This document shows, in pieces, positions 1-8,688 of a DNA stretch of 60,084 bases. The DNA is from Holophagaceae bacterium (GTDB lineage Bacteria; Acidobacteriota; Holophagae; Holophagales; Holophagaceae). The translations under genes were made by a program, and so were the position numbers. The notes below the pieces were generated by a model, which saw nothing but the letters and a program-made list of their open reading frames with translations, did no database searches and was not told the DNA's origin. The stretch covers positions 1-60,084 of the forward strand of contig JANYBM010000137.1 in assembly GCA_025361125.1 (NCBI GenBank), written 5' to 3'. Position 1 is the stretch's first letter; every line of letters begins with the position of its first letter.

Positions 1-468
1 CTGGCCCAGGGAGATCCTGAGGACTCCCAGCTTCCAGCCCTGGCTGCTGAGGGCGGGCCAGAAAAAGCCCCCGAAGGCAACCGCCGCCAGCGCGAGGGCC
101 GCGACGCTCGTCGGCCCTTTCACCACCGAGTTGTTCCACCCATACAGGAAACCGAAGACCGGACTCAGCCCCCGCTTGAGGTACTCGCAATCGGCCCCCG
201 AGGCGGGCATGGCCGTACCCAGTTCCAGGTAGGTCAGGGCTCCGGCCAAGGAGAGCAAGCCCCCCACCAGCCACGCCAGCAACGCCCATTCCATCGAGCC
301 CACCTTGGCGGCCACCTCGGCGGGCTTCAGGAAGATCCCGGTTCCAATCATGGTGCCCACCACCAATGCTGTGGAGCCCCAGAGCCCCAGATCCCGAGCC
401 AGACCCTCCGGTGCGGTGCCCCCCTGGGGCGTGGCGGTGGTTATCGGTTCGTGCTCTCGGTAGGGCAT
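1..468 (-). CDS. APC-family amino-acid permease, N-terminal part (cut by window edge)
   Basis: The minus strand is open from an ATG at 468 to the window edge (156 codons, no stop). After about 25 polar residues the product reads GLWGSTALVVGTMIGTGIF, the first membrane helix of APC-superfamily amino-acid transporters, whose GxGIF motif contacts the substrate amino group. Three further hydrophobic stretches follow, including a GALTYLELG segment and a YGWNNSVVKGP segment typical of helices 2 and 3 of SteT/LAT-like exchangers. The substrate cannot be told. A G-rich stretch directly precedes the ATG, so the exact start is not certain. The 240 bp between this gene and the next show nothing I recognise. 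Confidence 0.85.
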   Translation of the reverse strand, partial: MPYREHEPITTATPQGGTAPEGLARDLGLWGSTALVVGTMIGTGIFLKPAEVAAKVGSMEWALLAWLVGGLLSLAGALTYLELGTAMPASGADCEYLKRGLSPVFGFLYGWNNSVVKGPTSVAALALAAVAFGGFFWPALSSQGWKLGVLRISLGQ

Positions 469-708
469 CCCCCAGTCTAGGGTGATCCGGGCTGCACCTC
501 TGCAACGGCTACACGTCCCTAGGGCCAGGGTGCTCTGTCCATGGACGTAGGAAGGACTGGCCGACCGGCGCAAACGACCTATGGAATTTGACCGTGAGGT
601 GATCGCGCCCAGGGAATCCTAGCCCGAGTGTCCTCAGCTTCAGGAAAAGTGGTTACTCAGGCATTGATCTCTCCTCGCAGCCCAGCGGAAAGTCGAAATC
701 CCCAAGCC

Positions 709-1449
709 CTAGTTGGGCACCTGCCAGACCGGGGACTTTTTTCGGGCTGAGATAGTCACTTCCAAAACCCGGGCACGCGCTTGGGCCCGTTCGATTTGTT
801 GTGCCGTAATCCGGGAAGCCAGGGAATCCCTGAATTTGAGTGCTTCCGGGTGACCTGCCAAGGCTGCAAGGTTGAACCAGGCGTAGGCTTCAACAAGGTC
901 TTTAGGAACTCCACGCCCGTTTTCGTACATGCTCCCCACCGTAAATTGTGCGTATTCATTCCCCTGATCAGCCGCCTTCCGAGACCAGGTCGCGGCTGTC
1001 TTCAAATTCTTCGGGACACCCACACCTTTTCCATACATAAACCCAAGGGAAGATTGTGCGAAAGCATCTCCTTGATCCGCTGCTTTTTGATACCAACTCG
1101 CGGCTTTTTTATAGTCTTTCGGAACCCCCTGGCCAAGGCCATACATCGCGCCTAAAAAGGATTGGGCTTCTGGATTCCCCTGGTCCGCCGACTTGGTGAA
1201 CCAAGCCGCCGCCAACCTATAGTCCTGGCTGACACCTTGGCCAAGACTGTACATCCGCCCGAGCCGACATTGCGCTTCCGCATTTCCAGCCACCGCAAGG
1301 GTTTGCAGATGGACCAGGGCGATTTGGTAGTCACCTTTTCTTAACGCTCTCAGCCCCGTCTGTAAATCAGTTTGCCCCCACAGGCTGGGAGCAAAACCAG
1401 CCGCAATAACAATTCCAATGGGAACGAGACCAAAAGCAGGAGCACGCAT
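709..1449 (-). CDS. Exported Sel1-repeat (TPR-like) protein
   Basis: A 246-residue protein when started at the ATG at 1449. This start gives a clean Sec-type signal (MRAPAF, a hydrophobic stretch, then SLWGQ). The longer frame back to 1509 would run through the tRNA terminator and into the tRNA, so I reject it. After one short N-terminal helical pair there are four Sel1 repeats of about 36 residues, each with the AQ-LG-MY-GxGVPKDY-KAA-W-KAADQG pattern. Sel1 proteins are helical scaffolds for protein-protein contacts in the periplasm or at the envelope. The partner is unknown. It lies just downstream of the tRNA operon terminator on the same strand. Confidence 0.85.
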   Translation of the reverse strand: MRAPAFGLVPIGIVIAAGFAPSLWGQTDLQTGLRALRKGDYQIALVHLQTLAVAGNAEAQCRLGRMYSLGQGVSQDYRLAAAWFTKSADQGNPEAQSFLGAMYGLGQGVPKDYKKAASWYQKAADQGDAFAQSSLGFMYGKGVGVPKNLKTAATWSRKAADQGNEYAQFTVGSMYENGRGVPKDLVEAYAWFNLAALAGHPEALKFRDSLASRITAQQIERAQARARVLEVTISARKKSPVWQVPN

Positions 1450-1468
1450 CGGCAAATCCTTCCACAAG

Positions 1469-1494
1469 AAGACCCCCGCATTCCCGGGGGTCTT
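1469..1494 (-). terminator. Rho-independent terminator of the tRNA operon
   Basis: Read on the minus strand, a 10-bp perfect stem (1485-1494 with 1469-1478) closes a 6-nt loop and is followed by a T-rich stretch. It begins four bases past the CCA end of tRNA-Glu and ends the Gln-Glu tRNA transcript before the Sel1 gene. Confidence 0.85.
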
Positions 1495-1497
1495 GTT

Positions 1498-1572
1498 TGG
1501 TAGTCCCAAGGGGAGTCGAACCCCTGCTACCGCCGTGAGAGGGCGATGTCCTAACCACTAGACGATGGGACC
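1498..1572 (-). tRNA. tRNA-Glu (anticodon CTC)
   Basis: A complete cloverleaf of 75 nt with encoded CCA. The acceptor strands GGTCCCA and TGGGACT pair with one terminal G-U. The D arm starts CGTCTAG, the anticodon loop is CTCTCAC on a CGCC/GGCG stem, and the T arm contains GGTTCGA. Anticodon CTC reads GAG. It is second in a two-tRNA operon behind tRNA-Gln. Confidence 0.95.
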
Positions 1573-1638
1573 GTTGTGCTTTGGTTGCTGCTGCCCTTGG
1601 CCGGAGCTTTGGGACCGGGCCGGAACGCCGGGCCGGAT

Positions 1639-1713
1639 TGGTTGGGGAGGAAGGATTTGAACCCTCACCTGACAGAATCAGAATCTGTTGTCCTACCGTT
1701 AGACCACTCCCCA
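1639..1713 (-). tRNA. tRNA-Gln (anticodon CTG)
   Basis: A 75-nt cloverleaf with encoded CCA. The acceptor TGGGGAG pairs with CTCCCCA, starting with the U1-A72 pair typical of tRNA-Gln. The anticodon stem ACAGA/TCTGT carries loop TTCTGAT (anticodon CTG, reads CAG), and the T loop is GGTTCAA. It lies 66 bp ahead of tRNA-Glu in the same transcript. Confidence 0.95.
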
Positions 1714-1724
1714 GTGGATAAATC

Positions 1725-1752
1725 AGAATATCAGGCCAGGGTGGATTGGCAA
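1725..1752 (-). promoter_or_regulatory. Sigma-70-type promoter of the tRNA-Gln/Glu operon
   Basis: On the minus strand TTGCCA (1752-1747) is separated by 16 bp from TATTCT (1730-1725). The -10 box lies 11 bp before the first base of tRNA-Gln, as expected for a stable-RNA promoter. Confidence 0.7.
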
Positions 1753-1881
1753 GATTCGATCCTTTGGGGGCAAGCGTCGGGGGCTGTAGGCCCGCATGCC
1801 ACCCAAATGGGCAAGTGATTTTGTCGCCATGACCTACTCTGATTGGATCGTGTGAATGCTCAATAGGGAAAAAAGGAAACC

Positions 1882-2991
1882 ATGCGTTGCCTGGTGATCA
1901 AACTCGGGACCAGTACTGTGACCGCCGTCGGTGGGGAACCCAGCCCGGTGCTCAGCACCTATGCAGACTTGTGTGCCACATTGCAGGCCTTGGGATGGTC
2001 CCCGGTAATCGTAACCTCCGGAGCTGTGGGCGCCGGGCGGGCGCCGCTCGGATTGACCGGGAAGAAACTGTCCCTGGTGGAAAAACAGGCCGCTGCAGCG
2101 GTTGGACAGGGGCGGCTGATGGAAACCTATCGCCAACATTTTGAAGGGGTGGGGCTGACGGTGGCCCAAATCCTGTTGAGCCGTGCGGACATCTCGGACC
2201 GGGGCCGCTGCAACAATGCCCGGCAGGCACTGGAATTCCTGCTCAAGGGCCAGGTCGTGCCGCTGGTCAATGAGAACGACACCGTGGCCACCGAGGAATT
2301 GAAGTTCGGCGACAACGACCTGTTATCCGCGCTGGTGGCTAACCTCATGGGCGCCGAGCGGCTGGTCATCATGACGGATACGGGCGGATTTTATACTGCC
2401 GACCCACGGATTGACCCGAAGGCCAAGCTGGTGGCTGAGGTGGCCCAGGTGACGCAGGAGGTGCTCAACGCGGCTGGAGAATCTCGTTCCGGCGTGGGGA
2501 CAGGTGGGATGACCTCTAAGCTGATGGCGGCCCGCGTCGCAGCTGAAGGCGGCGCGACTGTGACCATCATGCATGGCCAGCAGCCCGAACGAATCCTGGA
2601 GCTTCTGGCCGGGCAGGCGATCGGCACCACGATCCTGCCAGCGCCAAGCCGCCGCGACAGCCGCAAGAGCTGGATCGCCTACGGCGTTTTGCCCAGCGGA
2701 AAAGTGATCGTGGATGAGGGGGCCGCGAAGGCCATGCTGAACGAAGGCCGCAGCCTTCTGCCGGTAGGGATCCGCTTGGTGGAGGGCGAGTTCGAGGCAG
2801 GTGAAGTCGTTCGTATTTGCCGTCCTGACGGAATGGAAATCGGTCGTGGCCTGGCGGCGCTGAATGCGGGAGATCTGCAAAGAGTCCTTGGCTGCGCGAC
2901 ACCTGAAGTACGGCGGCGACTGGGGTGCGAAACCTCGCCCGAAGCGATCCACCGGAACGATCTGACCATGACTGTCGTGGCTGCGAGCTAG
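1882..2991 (+). CDS. proB: Glutamate 5-kinase
   Basis: Phosphorylates glutamate to gamma-glutamyl phosphate, the first and feedback-controlled step of proline synthesis, in the cytoplasm. The 369-residue length fits the two-domain bacterial enzyme. An amino-acid kinase domain (residues 1 to about 260) carries IKLGTSTVT, SGAVGAG, NENDTVA and FGDNDLLSALVA. A C-terminal PUA domain (about 275-365) follows. AGGAAA precedes the ATG. The gene ends 15 bp before proA, so the two make an operon. Confidence 0.97.
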   Translation: MRCLVIKLGTSTVTAVGGEPSPVLSTYADLCATLQALGWSPVIVTSGAVGAGRAPLGLTGKKLSLVEKQAAAAVGQGRLMETYRQHFEGVGLTVAQILLSRADISDRGRCNNARQALEFLLKGQVVPLVNENDTVATEELKFGDNDLLSALVANLMGAERLVIMTDTGGFYTADPRIDPKAKLVAEVAQVTQEVLNAAGESRSGVGTGGMTSKLMAARVAAEGGATVTIMHGQQPERILELLAGQAIGTTILPAPSRRDSRKSWIAYGVLPSGKVIVDEGAAKAMLNEGRSLLPVGIRLVEGEFEAGEVVRICRPDGMEIGRGLAALNAGDLQRVLGCATPEVRRRLGCETSPEAIHRNDLTMTVVAAS

Positions 2992-3006
2992 CAAGAGGAG
3001 TGCGGA

Positions 3007-4266
3007 ATGAAGCCTTGGGACACCCCGGTTGATACTCTGGCGAAAGCGGCCAAGGCGGCATGGCCGAGGTTGGCCCGCACCACTGGCGCTTTGCGAGATC
3101 GCCTGCTCGAGCGCATGGCCAGGGCCCTGTTGAACCATGCCGACGACATTCAAACGGCCAACTCCCAGGATCTGAGGGCAGGCGAGGCTGCGGGCTTGAC
3201 CGCCTCGCTCCTGGACCGCCTGGCTCTGACACCTCCCCGGCTGGACGAGGCCGCGGCCGCACTGCGCCAAATGGCCAGGCTAGCCGATCCGTTGGGCCAA
3301 GTTGTGGGCGGATGGAAACGTGCGGACGGGCTGGAAATCCGCCAAGTGACCGTACCCTTGGGGGTCATTGGAATCATCTACGAAGCCCGCCCCAACGTCA
3401 CGGTGGATGCCGCGGGCCTTTGCCTGAAAAGTGGCAATGCCGTAGTGCTACGAGGCGGAAAAGAAGCGCTGCTGACCAATCGTGCCCTGGCGACTGTTTT
3501 ACGACAGGTGTTGGTGGACGAAGGGCTGCCACCGGAATTGCTGCAACTGGTCGGCACGCCGGAGCGGAGTGAGCTTGATCAGATGTTGCGCCTGCGGGGC
3601 GACCTTGATCTGATCATTCCCCGTGGCGGAAAAGGCCTCATCGAACACGTTGTCACCCATAGTCAGGTGCCCGTGATCGAGACCGGTGCAGGCGTTTGCC
3701 ACCTGTACGTTGAGGCTTCCATCGAGGTGCAGGTCGCCATCGCCATTGCCAGCAACGCCAAGACCCAGCGCCCCTCCGTATGCAATGCGCTCGAGACGCT
3801 GCTGATCTCCCGCGATGCCGTGGCCACCCATCTCGTGCCGATATTGGCGGCGTTGCAAGCCGCTGGTGTGGCCCTGCGCGGCTGCCCCGAAACGGTGCAA
3901 TGCTTTGCAGCCGCCATACCAGCGCAGGAATCCGATTGGGAAGCGGAATACATGGACCTGATCCTGGCCGTGAAGGTGGTCGCAGATGTTGATGAAGCGA
4001 TAGGGCATATCCGCCGCTATGGTACGCGACACTCGGAGGCGATCTTGACCCGAGACCTGAAGGCCGCCCGGCGGTTCCAACAGGAAGTGGATGCCGCCTG
4101 TGTGTACGTGAACGCCTCGACGCGTTTCACCGACGGAGGTCAGTTTGGCTTCGGCGCCGAGATCGGCATCAGCACCCAGAAGCTGCACGCCCGGGGCCCC
4201 ATGGGCCTGAAGGCTTTGACCAGCACCAAGTACCTGATAGATGGTGACGGACATGTGCGGAATTGA
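3007..4266 (+). CDS. proA: Glutamate-5-semialdehyde dehydrogenase (gamma-glutamyl phosphate reductase)
   Basis: Reduces gamma-glutamyl phosphate with NADPH to glutamate semialdehyde, which cyclises toward proline. The 419-residue length is typical. The aldehyde-dehydrogenase fold shows YEARPNVTVDAAGLCLKSGN in the N-terminal half and the catalytic cysteine at about residue 231 in the GAGVCHLYV motif. AGAGGAG lies just ahead of the ATG. It is second in the proBA operon. The 95 bp to the next (convergent) gene show no clear terminator. Confidence 0.97.
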   Translation: MKPWDTPVDTLAKAAKAAWPRLARTTGALRDRLLERMARALLNHADDIQTANSQDLRAGEAAGLTASLLDRLALTPPRLDEAAAALRQMARLADPLGQVVGGWKRADGLEIRQVTVPLGVIGIIYEARPNVTVDAAGLCLKSGNAVVLRGGKEALLTNRALATVLRQVLVDEGLPPELLQLVGTPERSELDQMLRLRGDLDLIIPRGGKGLIEHVVTHSQVPVIETGAGVCHLYVEASIEVQVAIAIASNAKTQRPSVCNALETLLISRDAVATHLVPILAALQAAGVALRGCPETVQCFAAAIPAQESDWEAEYMDLILAVKVVADVDEAIGHIRRYGTRHSEAILTRDLKAARRFQQEVDAACVYVNASTRFTDGGQFGFGAEIGISTQKLHARGPMGLKALTSTKYLIDGDGHVRN

Positions 4267-4361
4267 GCTTTACTGCCTGTCTTAGTTTCAAAATCGTGTT
4301 GTTTAGATGACCTGCATCTAATGGTCCAAATCGAAAAAGGTAGTCACTTCCGCTCACCCGG

Positions 4362-5207
4362 CTAGGCTGATCGAATCTCCAACCGGGCCTGCTCGAAAGC
4401 CAGCAGTGCCTGCTTCCGCGCACCGCCCCAACGATAATCACCAATGGCCCCGGTAGCTTGGATGACCCTATGGCAGGGGATGACCACCGCGAGGGCATTG
4501 CACCCAATGGCGGTGCCCACGGCCCGGCCCGCGCCCGCAGCGCCCGCAAGGGAGGCCACATCGCCGTAGGCCAGGGCTCGTCCTTCGGGAATCCGCAGCA
4601 GCGCTTCCCAAATCTGCATTTGGAAGGGCGTGCCCTTGAGCACCAGGCCCAGGGGTTCGGGATGGCCTTCCAGGCGCGCCGTGATGGCGTCCGCATAGTG
4701 TTGGGCGAGGGGCGGCGCAGCCTCCAGGCGCGCGCCGGGCCACCTCGCCTGAAGCCGTTCCAGGGCTCCTTCGGCCCCATCCTCCAGCAGGAAATCCACG
4801 CCGCAAAGGCCCTGATCGAGACCTGCGAAAAGGGCCTGTCCGAAAGGCGTAGCCGCCACGCCCCAGCGCACGCAAAGACCCGCGGCCTGGGCCTTGTACT
4901 CGCCCGGCGTCATGCGTTCCAGGCTGAAGAAGAGATCGTGCAGACGCCCAGTTCCGGAAAGTCCCAGCGTCAGGCTGGTGTCCAACAGGCTGCGGGATTC
5001 CCGCAACAGCCGCTTGGCCTCCTGGAGCGTCAGGAACTGGAGAAACCGCTTGGGGCTCACACCAGCCCAACGCTGAAATAGGCGCTGAAAATGGAATTCG
5101 CTCAAGCCCACTTCTGCCGCGACCAAAGCCAAGGACGGTTTGTCGAGGGCGCGATGCTCCAGAAAACGGATGGCCTTTTCGATCTTGCTGTAGTCGCTGA
5201 GGGACAT
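4362..5207 (-). CDS. Ada-like fusion: AraC-type HTH plus methylated-DNA-cysteine methyltransferase
   Basis: A 281-residue two-part protein. Residues about 5-105 form an AraC-family DNA-binding domain (ALVAAEVGLSEFHFQRLFQRWAGVSP region). Residues about 110-275 form an O6-alkylguanine alkyltransferase with acceptor Cys245 in IPCHRVI and the upstream RAVGTAIGCN helix. It should remove alkyl groups from guanine in DNA and may regulate repair genes. Compared with E. coli Ada it lacks the N-terminal zinc domain that repairs phosphotriesters, so how methylation would switch the regulator is unclear. It is followed on the same strand, nine bases before its own start, by nothing else; the DUF1203 gene lies upstream. 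Confidence 0.92.
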   Translation of the reverse strand: MSLSDYSKIEKAIRFLEHRALDKPSLALVAAEVGLSEFHFQRLFQRWAGVSPKRFLQFLTLQEAKRLLRESRSLLDTSLTLGLSGTGRLHDLFFSLERMTPGEYKAQAAGLCVRWGVAATPFGQALFAGLDQGLCGVDFLLEDGAEGALERLQARWPGARLEAAPPLAQHYADAITARLEGHPEPLGLVLKGTPFQMQIWEALLRIPEGRALAYGDVASLAGAAGAGRAVGTAIGCNALAVVIPCHRVIQATGAIGDYRWGGARKQALLAFEQARLEIRSA

Positions 5208-5216
5208 GGCTAAGTC

Positions 5217-5681
5217 CTAGGCTCGTTCAATACGGGCGATGAAGCAGCCTGCTTCCATGTTTCGGATGGTGCTGAAGGCGATTCGCGGATCCTCGAACAG
5301 GCTCACGATGCCAGCTTCGGGATGCTGGACATCAACTTGCCGATTCACGCTGCCCGCGCCTTCCCGCAGATGTCCTTGCAGCACCATGGGCAGGCCCCTC
5401 AATTCCTCGGGGAAGCCTTCTCCAACGTAGGCCTCGCAAGCTTCTTCGTGAATGAAAATGGGGCCCACCACGGATATCTCCTCAGCTTCCGGGTAGGGGT
5501 TAAAAGTCAGCAACAGGTGGCGTTCGCCTTCCCGGGTGCGGCGCAGGCAGTGGCGGCAAGGGCCGTAGCCCGATGCGGAAGCCACACTCGCCTGGACCGG
5601 ATGACCATTCCCCGGAGCCCGGCCTGTGTGGCGGGCTTGCTGGGTAAGAACGGTGGGTATGGGAAGCACTCGAAAACTCAT
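5217..5681 (-). CDS. DUF1203 family protein
   Basis: A 154-residue cytoplasmic protein. It matches the DUF1203 pattern: a SGYGPCRHCLRRTREGE motif with two close cysteines, an LTFNPYP segment, a GPIFIHEEACEAY segment, and a C-terminal GCFIARIER strand. The family has no assigned function. The paired Cys-x-x-Cys and conserved His and Glu suggest a metal or redox site, but that is only inference. It ends nine bases before the Ada-like gene on the same strand, so co-transcription is likely. Confidence 0.8.
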   Translation of the reverse strand: MSFRVLPIPTVLTQQARHTGRAPGNGHPVQASVASASGYGPCRHCLRRTREGERHLLLTFNPYPEAEEISVVGPIFIHEEACEAYVGEGFPEELRGLPMVLQGHLREGAGSVNRQVDVQHPEAGIVSLFEDPRIAFSTIRNMEAGCFIARIERA

Positions 5682-5848
5682 GGGTCACCCTGAATCGCCA
5701 CTCGGCTCATTTCCAAGTTGAGGGTTGCCCGAGTTGAAATCGACCCGGTTCTTGCGGCGATTCTCCACGTCACGGAGGTTGCACATCTTGCGTGTGCCCG
5801 CTCGGAGGATCCTGTTTCTGCCTCCTGAGCTGGCCTACGGCCTTGTCT

Positions 5849-8584
5849 TCAGCGTGTTTCGATTCCCGCGGCGATGGTGACCTGCAACTTTTGCTGAACT
5901 TTGGCATCGCCCATGGAGAGCGTCAGGGTATAGGTGCCGGGCCGGACGAACTTTTCAGGTCCCAGGCCCCCATACTCGGTCAGGTGATCCTTGGTTGGGC
6001 GCAGGTTCCAATTCACCCGACCGAGTCCGGGGGTCCTCGGTAGCTTGAAAGTAGCGACCGGCTGACCGTCCTGACTGGTGATGGCAAGGGTCGGCTGGTC
6101 ATCGCTCAGGTCATGGATCCAGTACGTGATAAGGGCGCCTTCTGGTGGATTCTCGCCCCGGTAATTACCCTTCCCTGCCGAGTCTTCCCAACCGGGTAGA
6201 AGGTAGGCCCCCAGGGCGGGCCGGGGTGGAAACAGATGGATCACCTTGGCCTGGTTCTCGGGTGTGAGGGACTGCAGCGCGGTGATGTCATCCAAAACGT
6301 AGAGGCTGCGTCCATGGGTGGCGATGACCAGATCATGCTCCCTAGGCTGGATCTGGATATCGTCCACGGCCACGGTCGGCAAGCCGCCCAGCTTCACCCA
6401 AGATCCGCCGCGATCCAGGCTCGCGAAAAGGCCGGCTTCCGTCCCTACATATAGCAAGTCTGGGTTCACAGAATCTTCCCGTACCACCTTCACGGGGATG
6501 TCGGGAGGCAGGTTGGCGGCCAGGCTGGTCCAGGTGCGACCGCTATCAGAAGTGCGCAGGATCATCGGGGCATAGATACCGGCTCGATGACCGTCCACCG
6601 CAAGGTAGGCAACTTTGGGATCCTGGGCGCTGGGCTCGATACGACTCACCCATTGACCCTTGGCGGGGGCTGGCACATTCGCACTGAGATCTGTCCAGTG
6701 GGCACCATCGTCTTCGGTGATCCAGAGCTTGCCGTCATCGGTACCCGCCCAGAGAAGACCTGCCTTCAGCGGTGATTCGGCGAGGGCATAGACCACGCCG
6801 AAATTCTCGGCCCCGCTTCCCACTGCGTTGGTCTTGTGAGGATCCTGGGTGGAGAGGTCTGGGCTGATGGCAGTCCATTCCTCGCCGCGATTTTTCAGGC
6901 GGAAGACGCGATTCCCCGCGAGGTACAGGGTGCCCTTGGCGTGACGGCTGCCGATCAGGGGCGAGTTCCAGTGGAAGCGGAAAGCGGGTTGGCCCTCGGA
7001 GGGATTGGGGCGGAGGATTTTCATTTCGCCGGTGCGGAGATTGAAGCGGTGCAGCCAGCCTTCCTGACTCTCGGCATAAATCACATCGCGGTCGTCCGGA
7101 TCAAAGACGCAGTAGAAGCCGTCGCCGCCCTGGATGTTGGTCCAGTCGGTGTTCTGGATGCCGTCCTTGGACCAGACCCGATTGGGGCCCACCCAGTTGA
7201 CGTTGTCCTGAAGGCCCCCGGCGATGCGGTAGGGACTGCTGTCGTCCACTGCGATGCGGTAGTACTCACCGGCGGGGATGCGGCTGAGGTGGACCCAGTT
7301 CGAGCCGGCCTCGTAGCTCTGGTAGATGCCGCCATCCGTGCCCAGCAGCAGCCGGGCGGTGACGGGAGCCCGGACGGGCTCGCCGGCCGTGGGCGGTTCC
7401 GGCCGCGGGGGATCGGCCTTCGGAAAGGCCAGGGCATGGCAGTCCGAGTGGACTTTCGCGAACAAGTCTTCGCGGAAGCTGCGGCCGCCATCATCGGAGA
7501 CGTGGAGCATGAAGCCCAGCACATAGACTCGCTGGGGATTCACCGGATCAATTCGGATCTGGCTGAAGTAGAAGGAACGTGGATTGAGGGCGCTGGCGCG
7601 GGTCCAGGTCTCGCCGCCATCCTCGGAGCGGAACACGCCGCCCTTGCGGCTGAGCAGGTCGTCGATGCCCACGGTGCCGCCTTCGTCGCTCTGGACCACC
7701 GCCATAACGGTGTTGGGCTGGCTGCGGGACACGTCCAGGCCGATACGGCCGGTCTGGGTGGGCAATCCTTTCTCAAGTTTCCGCCAGGTCGTGCCGCCGT
7801 CGAGGCTCTTGAAGATGCCGCCAACATCCTTTCCATCAGAGGCAGCGGCACCGTAAGTGAAGGACCAGGGCGCGCGGCGGCGGGCGTAAAGGGTTGCGTA
7901 GAGGGTGTCCGGGCTTGAGGGGTCCAGGACTAAATCCCCGCAACCTACGAGGGTATCCAGGGGTGCTGAAGCTTTGAGCACGGCTTTCCAGGTCTTGCCA
8001 CCGTCTGTGGTCTTGAACAATCCCCGCTCGCCCCCAGGTGTCCAGAGATCGCCCATCACTGCTACCCAAGCGGTGTCCGGGTCTTTTGGATGCGCCACAA
8101 TACGAGCAATGGCACGGCTACCTATCAGCCCAGGCTGGTTCCAGGTTTCGCCACCATCGGTAGAGTGATAGACGCCCTTCCCCCAGCCAGAACTGTTTCG
8201 GTCATTGGCCTCGCCGGTGCCGACCCAAATGATCTTTGGGTTGGACGGTGCCACCGCGATAGCACCAATGGAGGACACGGCCTGCTTGTCAAACAGAGGC
8301 GAGAAAGTGGCGCCCGCATTGCTGGTCTTCCAGAGACCACCAGTGGCGAGACCGACGTAAAAGGTATCGGCTTTCCATGGGTCCAGGGCGATCTCGGAAA
8401 CCCGGCCGCCCATGATGGCTGGGCCGATGCTCCGGGCCTTCAGGGCGGCCAGCCGGGCGGACTCTACAACGGGATTGGCGGGCTTCGGTGTAGGAGCAGG
8501 GACGCCGCCCTTCTGCTTCTGGTTCCCGAACAACGACATGCAGATAAGCGCGATAGAGATCGGGCGCAGGAAAAGGGACAACAT
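5849..8584 (-). CDS. Exported BNR/sortilin-like beta-propeller repeat protein
   Basis: A 911-residue protein when started at the ATG at 8584. That start has a GAGGTG ribosome site and yields a signal sequence (LRPISIALICMSLFG). The body is a series of BNR/VPS10-type repeats with Asp-box-like S-DGG-TW motifs (STDGGETW, TTDGGKTW, SLDGGTTW, SEDGGETW, TEDDGAHW). The C-terminal 130 residues form a separate beta-rich domain. Such two-propeller proteins are common in Acidobacteria and Bacteroidetes and are often called 'glycosyl hydrolase', but no catalytic role is shown. The 360-codon plus-strand frame inside it is a shadow. Confidence 0.9.
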   Translation of the reverse strand: MLSLFLRPISIALICMSLFGNQKQKGGVPAPTPKPANPVVESARLAALKARSIGPAIMGGRVSEIALDPWKADTFYVGLATGGLWKTSNAGATFSPLFDKQAVSSIGAIAVAPSNPKIIWVGTGEANDRNSSGWGKGVYHSTDGGETWNQPGLIGSRAIARIVAHPKDPDTAWVAVMGDLWTPGGERGLFKTTDGGKTWKAVLKASAPLDTLVGCGDLVLDPSSPDTLYATLYARRRAPWSFTYGAAASDGKDVGGIFKSLDGGTTWRKLEKGLPTQTGRIGLDVSRSQPNTVMAVVQSDEGGTVGIDDLLSRKGGVFRSEDGGETWTRASALNPRSFYFSQIRIDPVNPQRVYVLGFMLHVSDDGGRSFREDLFAKVHSDCHALAFPKADPPRPEPPTAGEPVRAPVTARLLLGTDGGIYQSYEAGSNWVHLSRIPAGEYYRIAVDDSSPYRIAGGLQDNVNWVGPNRVWSKDGIQNTDWTNIQGGDGFYCVFDPDDRDVIYAESQEGWLHRFNLRTGEMKILRPNPSEGQPAFRFHWNSPLIGSRHAKGTLYLAGNRVFRLKNRGEEWTAISPDLSTQDPHKTNAVGSGAENFGVVYALAESPLKAGLLWAGTDDGKLWITEDDGAHWTDLSANVPAPAKGQWVSRIEPSAQDPKVAYLAVDGHRAGIYAPMILRTSDSGRTWTSLAANLPPDIPVKVVREDSVNPDLLYVGTEAGLFASLDRGGSWVKLGGLPTVAVDDIQIQPREHDLVIATHGRSLYVLDDITALQSLTPENQAKVIHLFPPRPALGAYLLPGWEDSAGKGNYRGENPPEGALITYWIHDLSDDQPTLAITSQDGQPVATFKLPRTPGLGRVNWNLRPTKDHLTEYGGLGPEKFVRPGTYTLTLSMGDAKVQQKLQVTIAAGIETR

Positions 8585-8688
8585 GAGCACCTCGGGTTGG
8601 ATTTGGGATCTTAACGCGAAGCACTGCACCAGCCAATGGAACCCATGTGGAGATGGAGGGCGGCGATGCTTAACACCACTTCGAAGGA

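Noticed and set aside
470-708. Possible small gene in the gap after the first permease
   Set aside because: No frame with a start, ribosome site and plausible composition was seen in this 240-bp gap.
1450-1509. N-terminal extension of the Sel1 protein to 1509
   Set aside because: It would run through the tRNA terminator and the 3' end of tRNA-Glu; the ATG at 1449 starts a normal signal peptide.
2323-3270. 315-codon minus-strand frame across proB and proA
   Set aside because: Spans the junction of two certain genes on the other strand; no domain, no ribosome site.
6836-7918. 360-codon plus-strand frame inside the BNR-protein gene
   Set aside because: Antisense to an intact repeat protein; Ala/Gly/Val-rich and without motifs.
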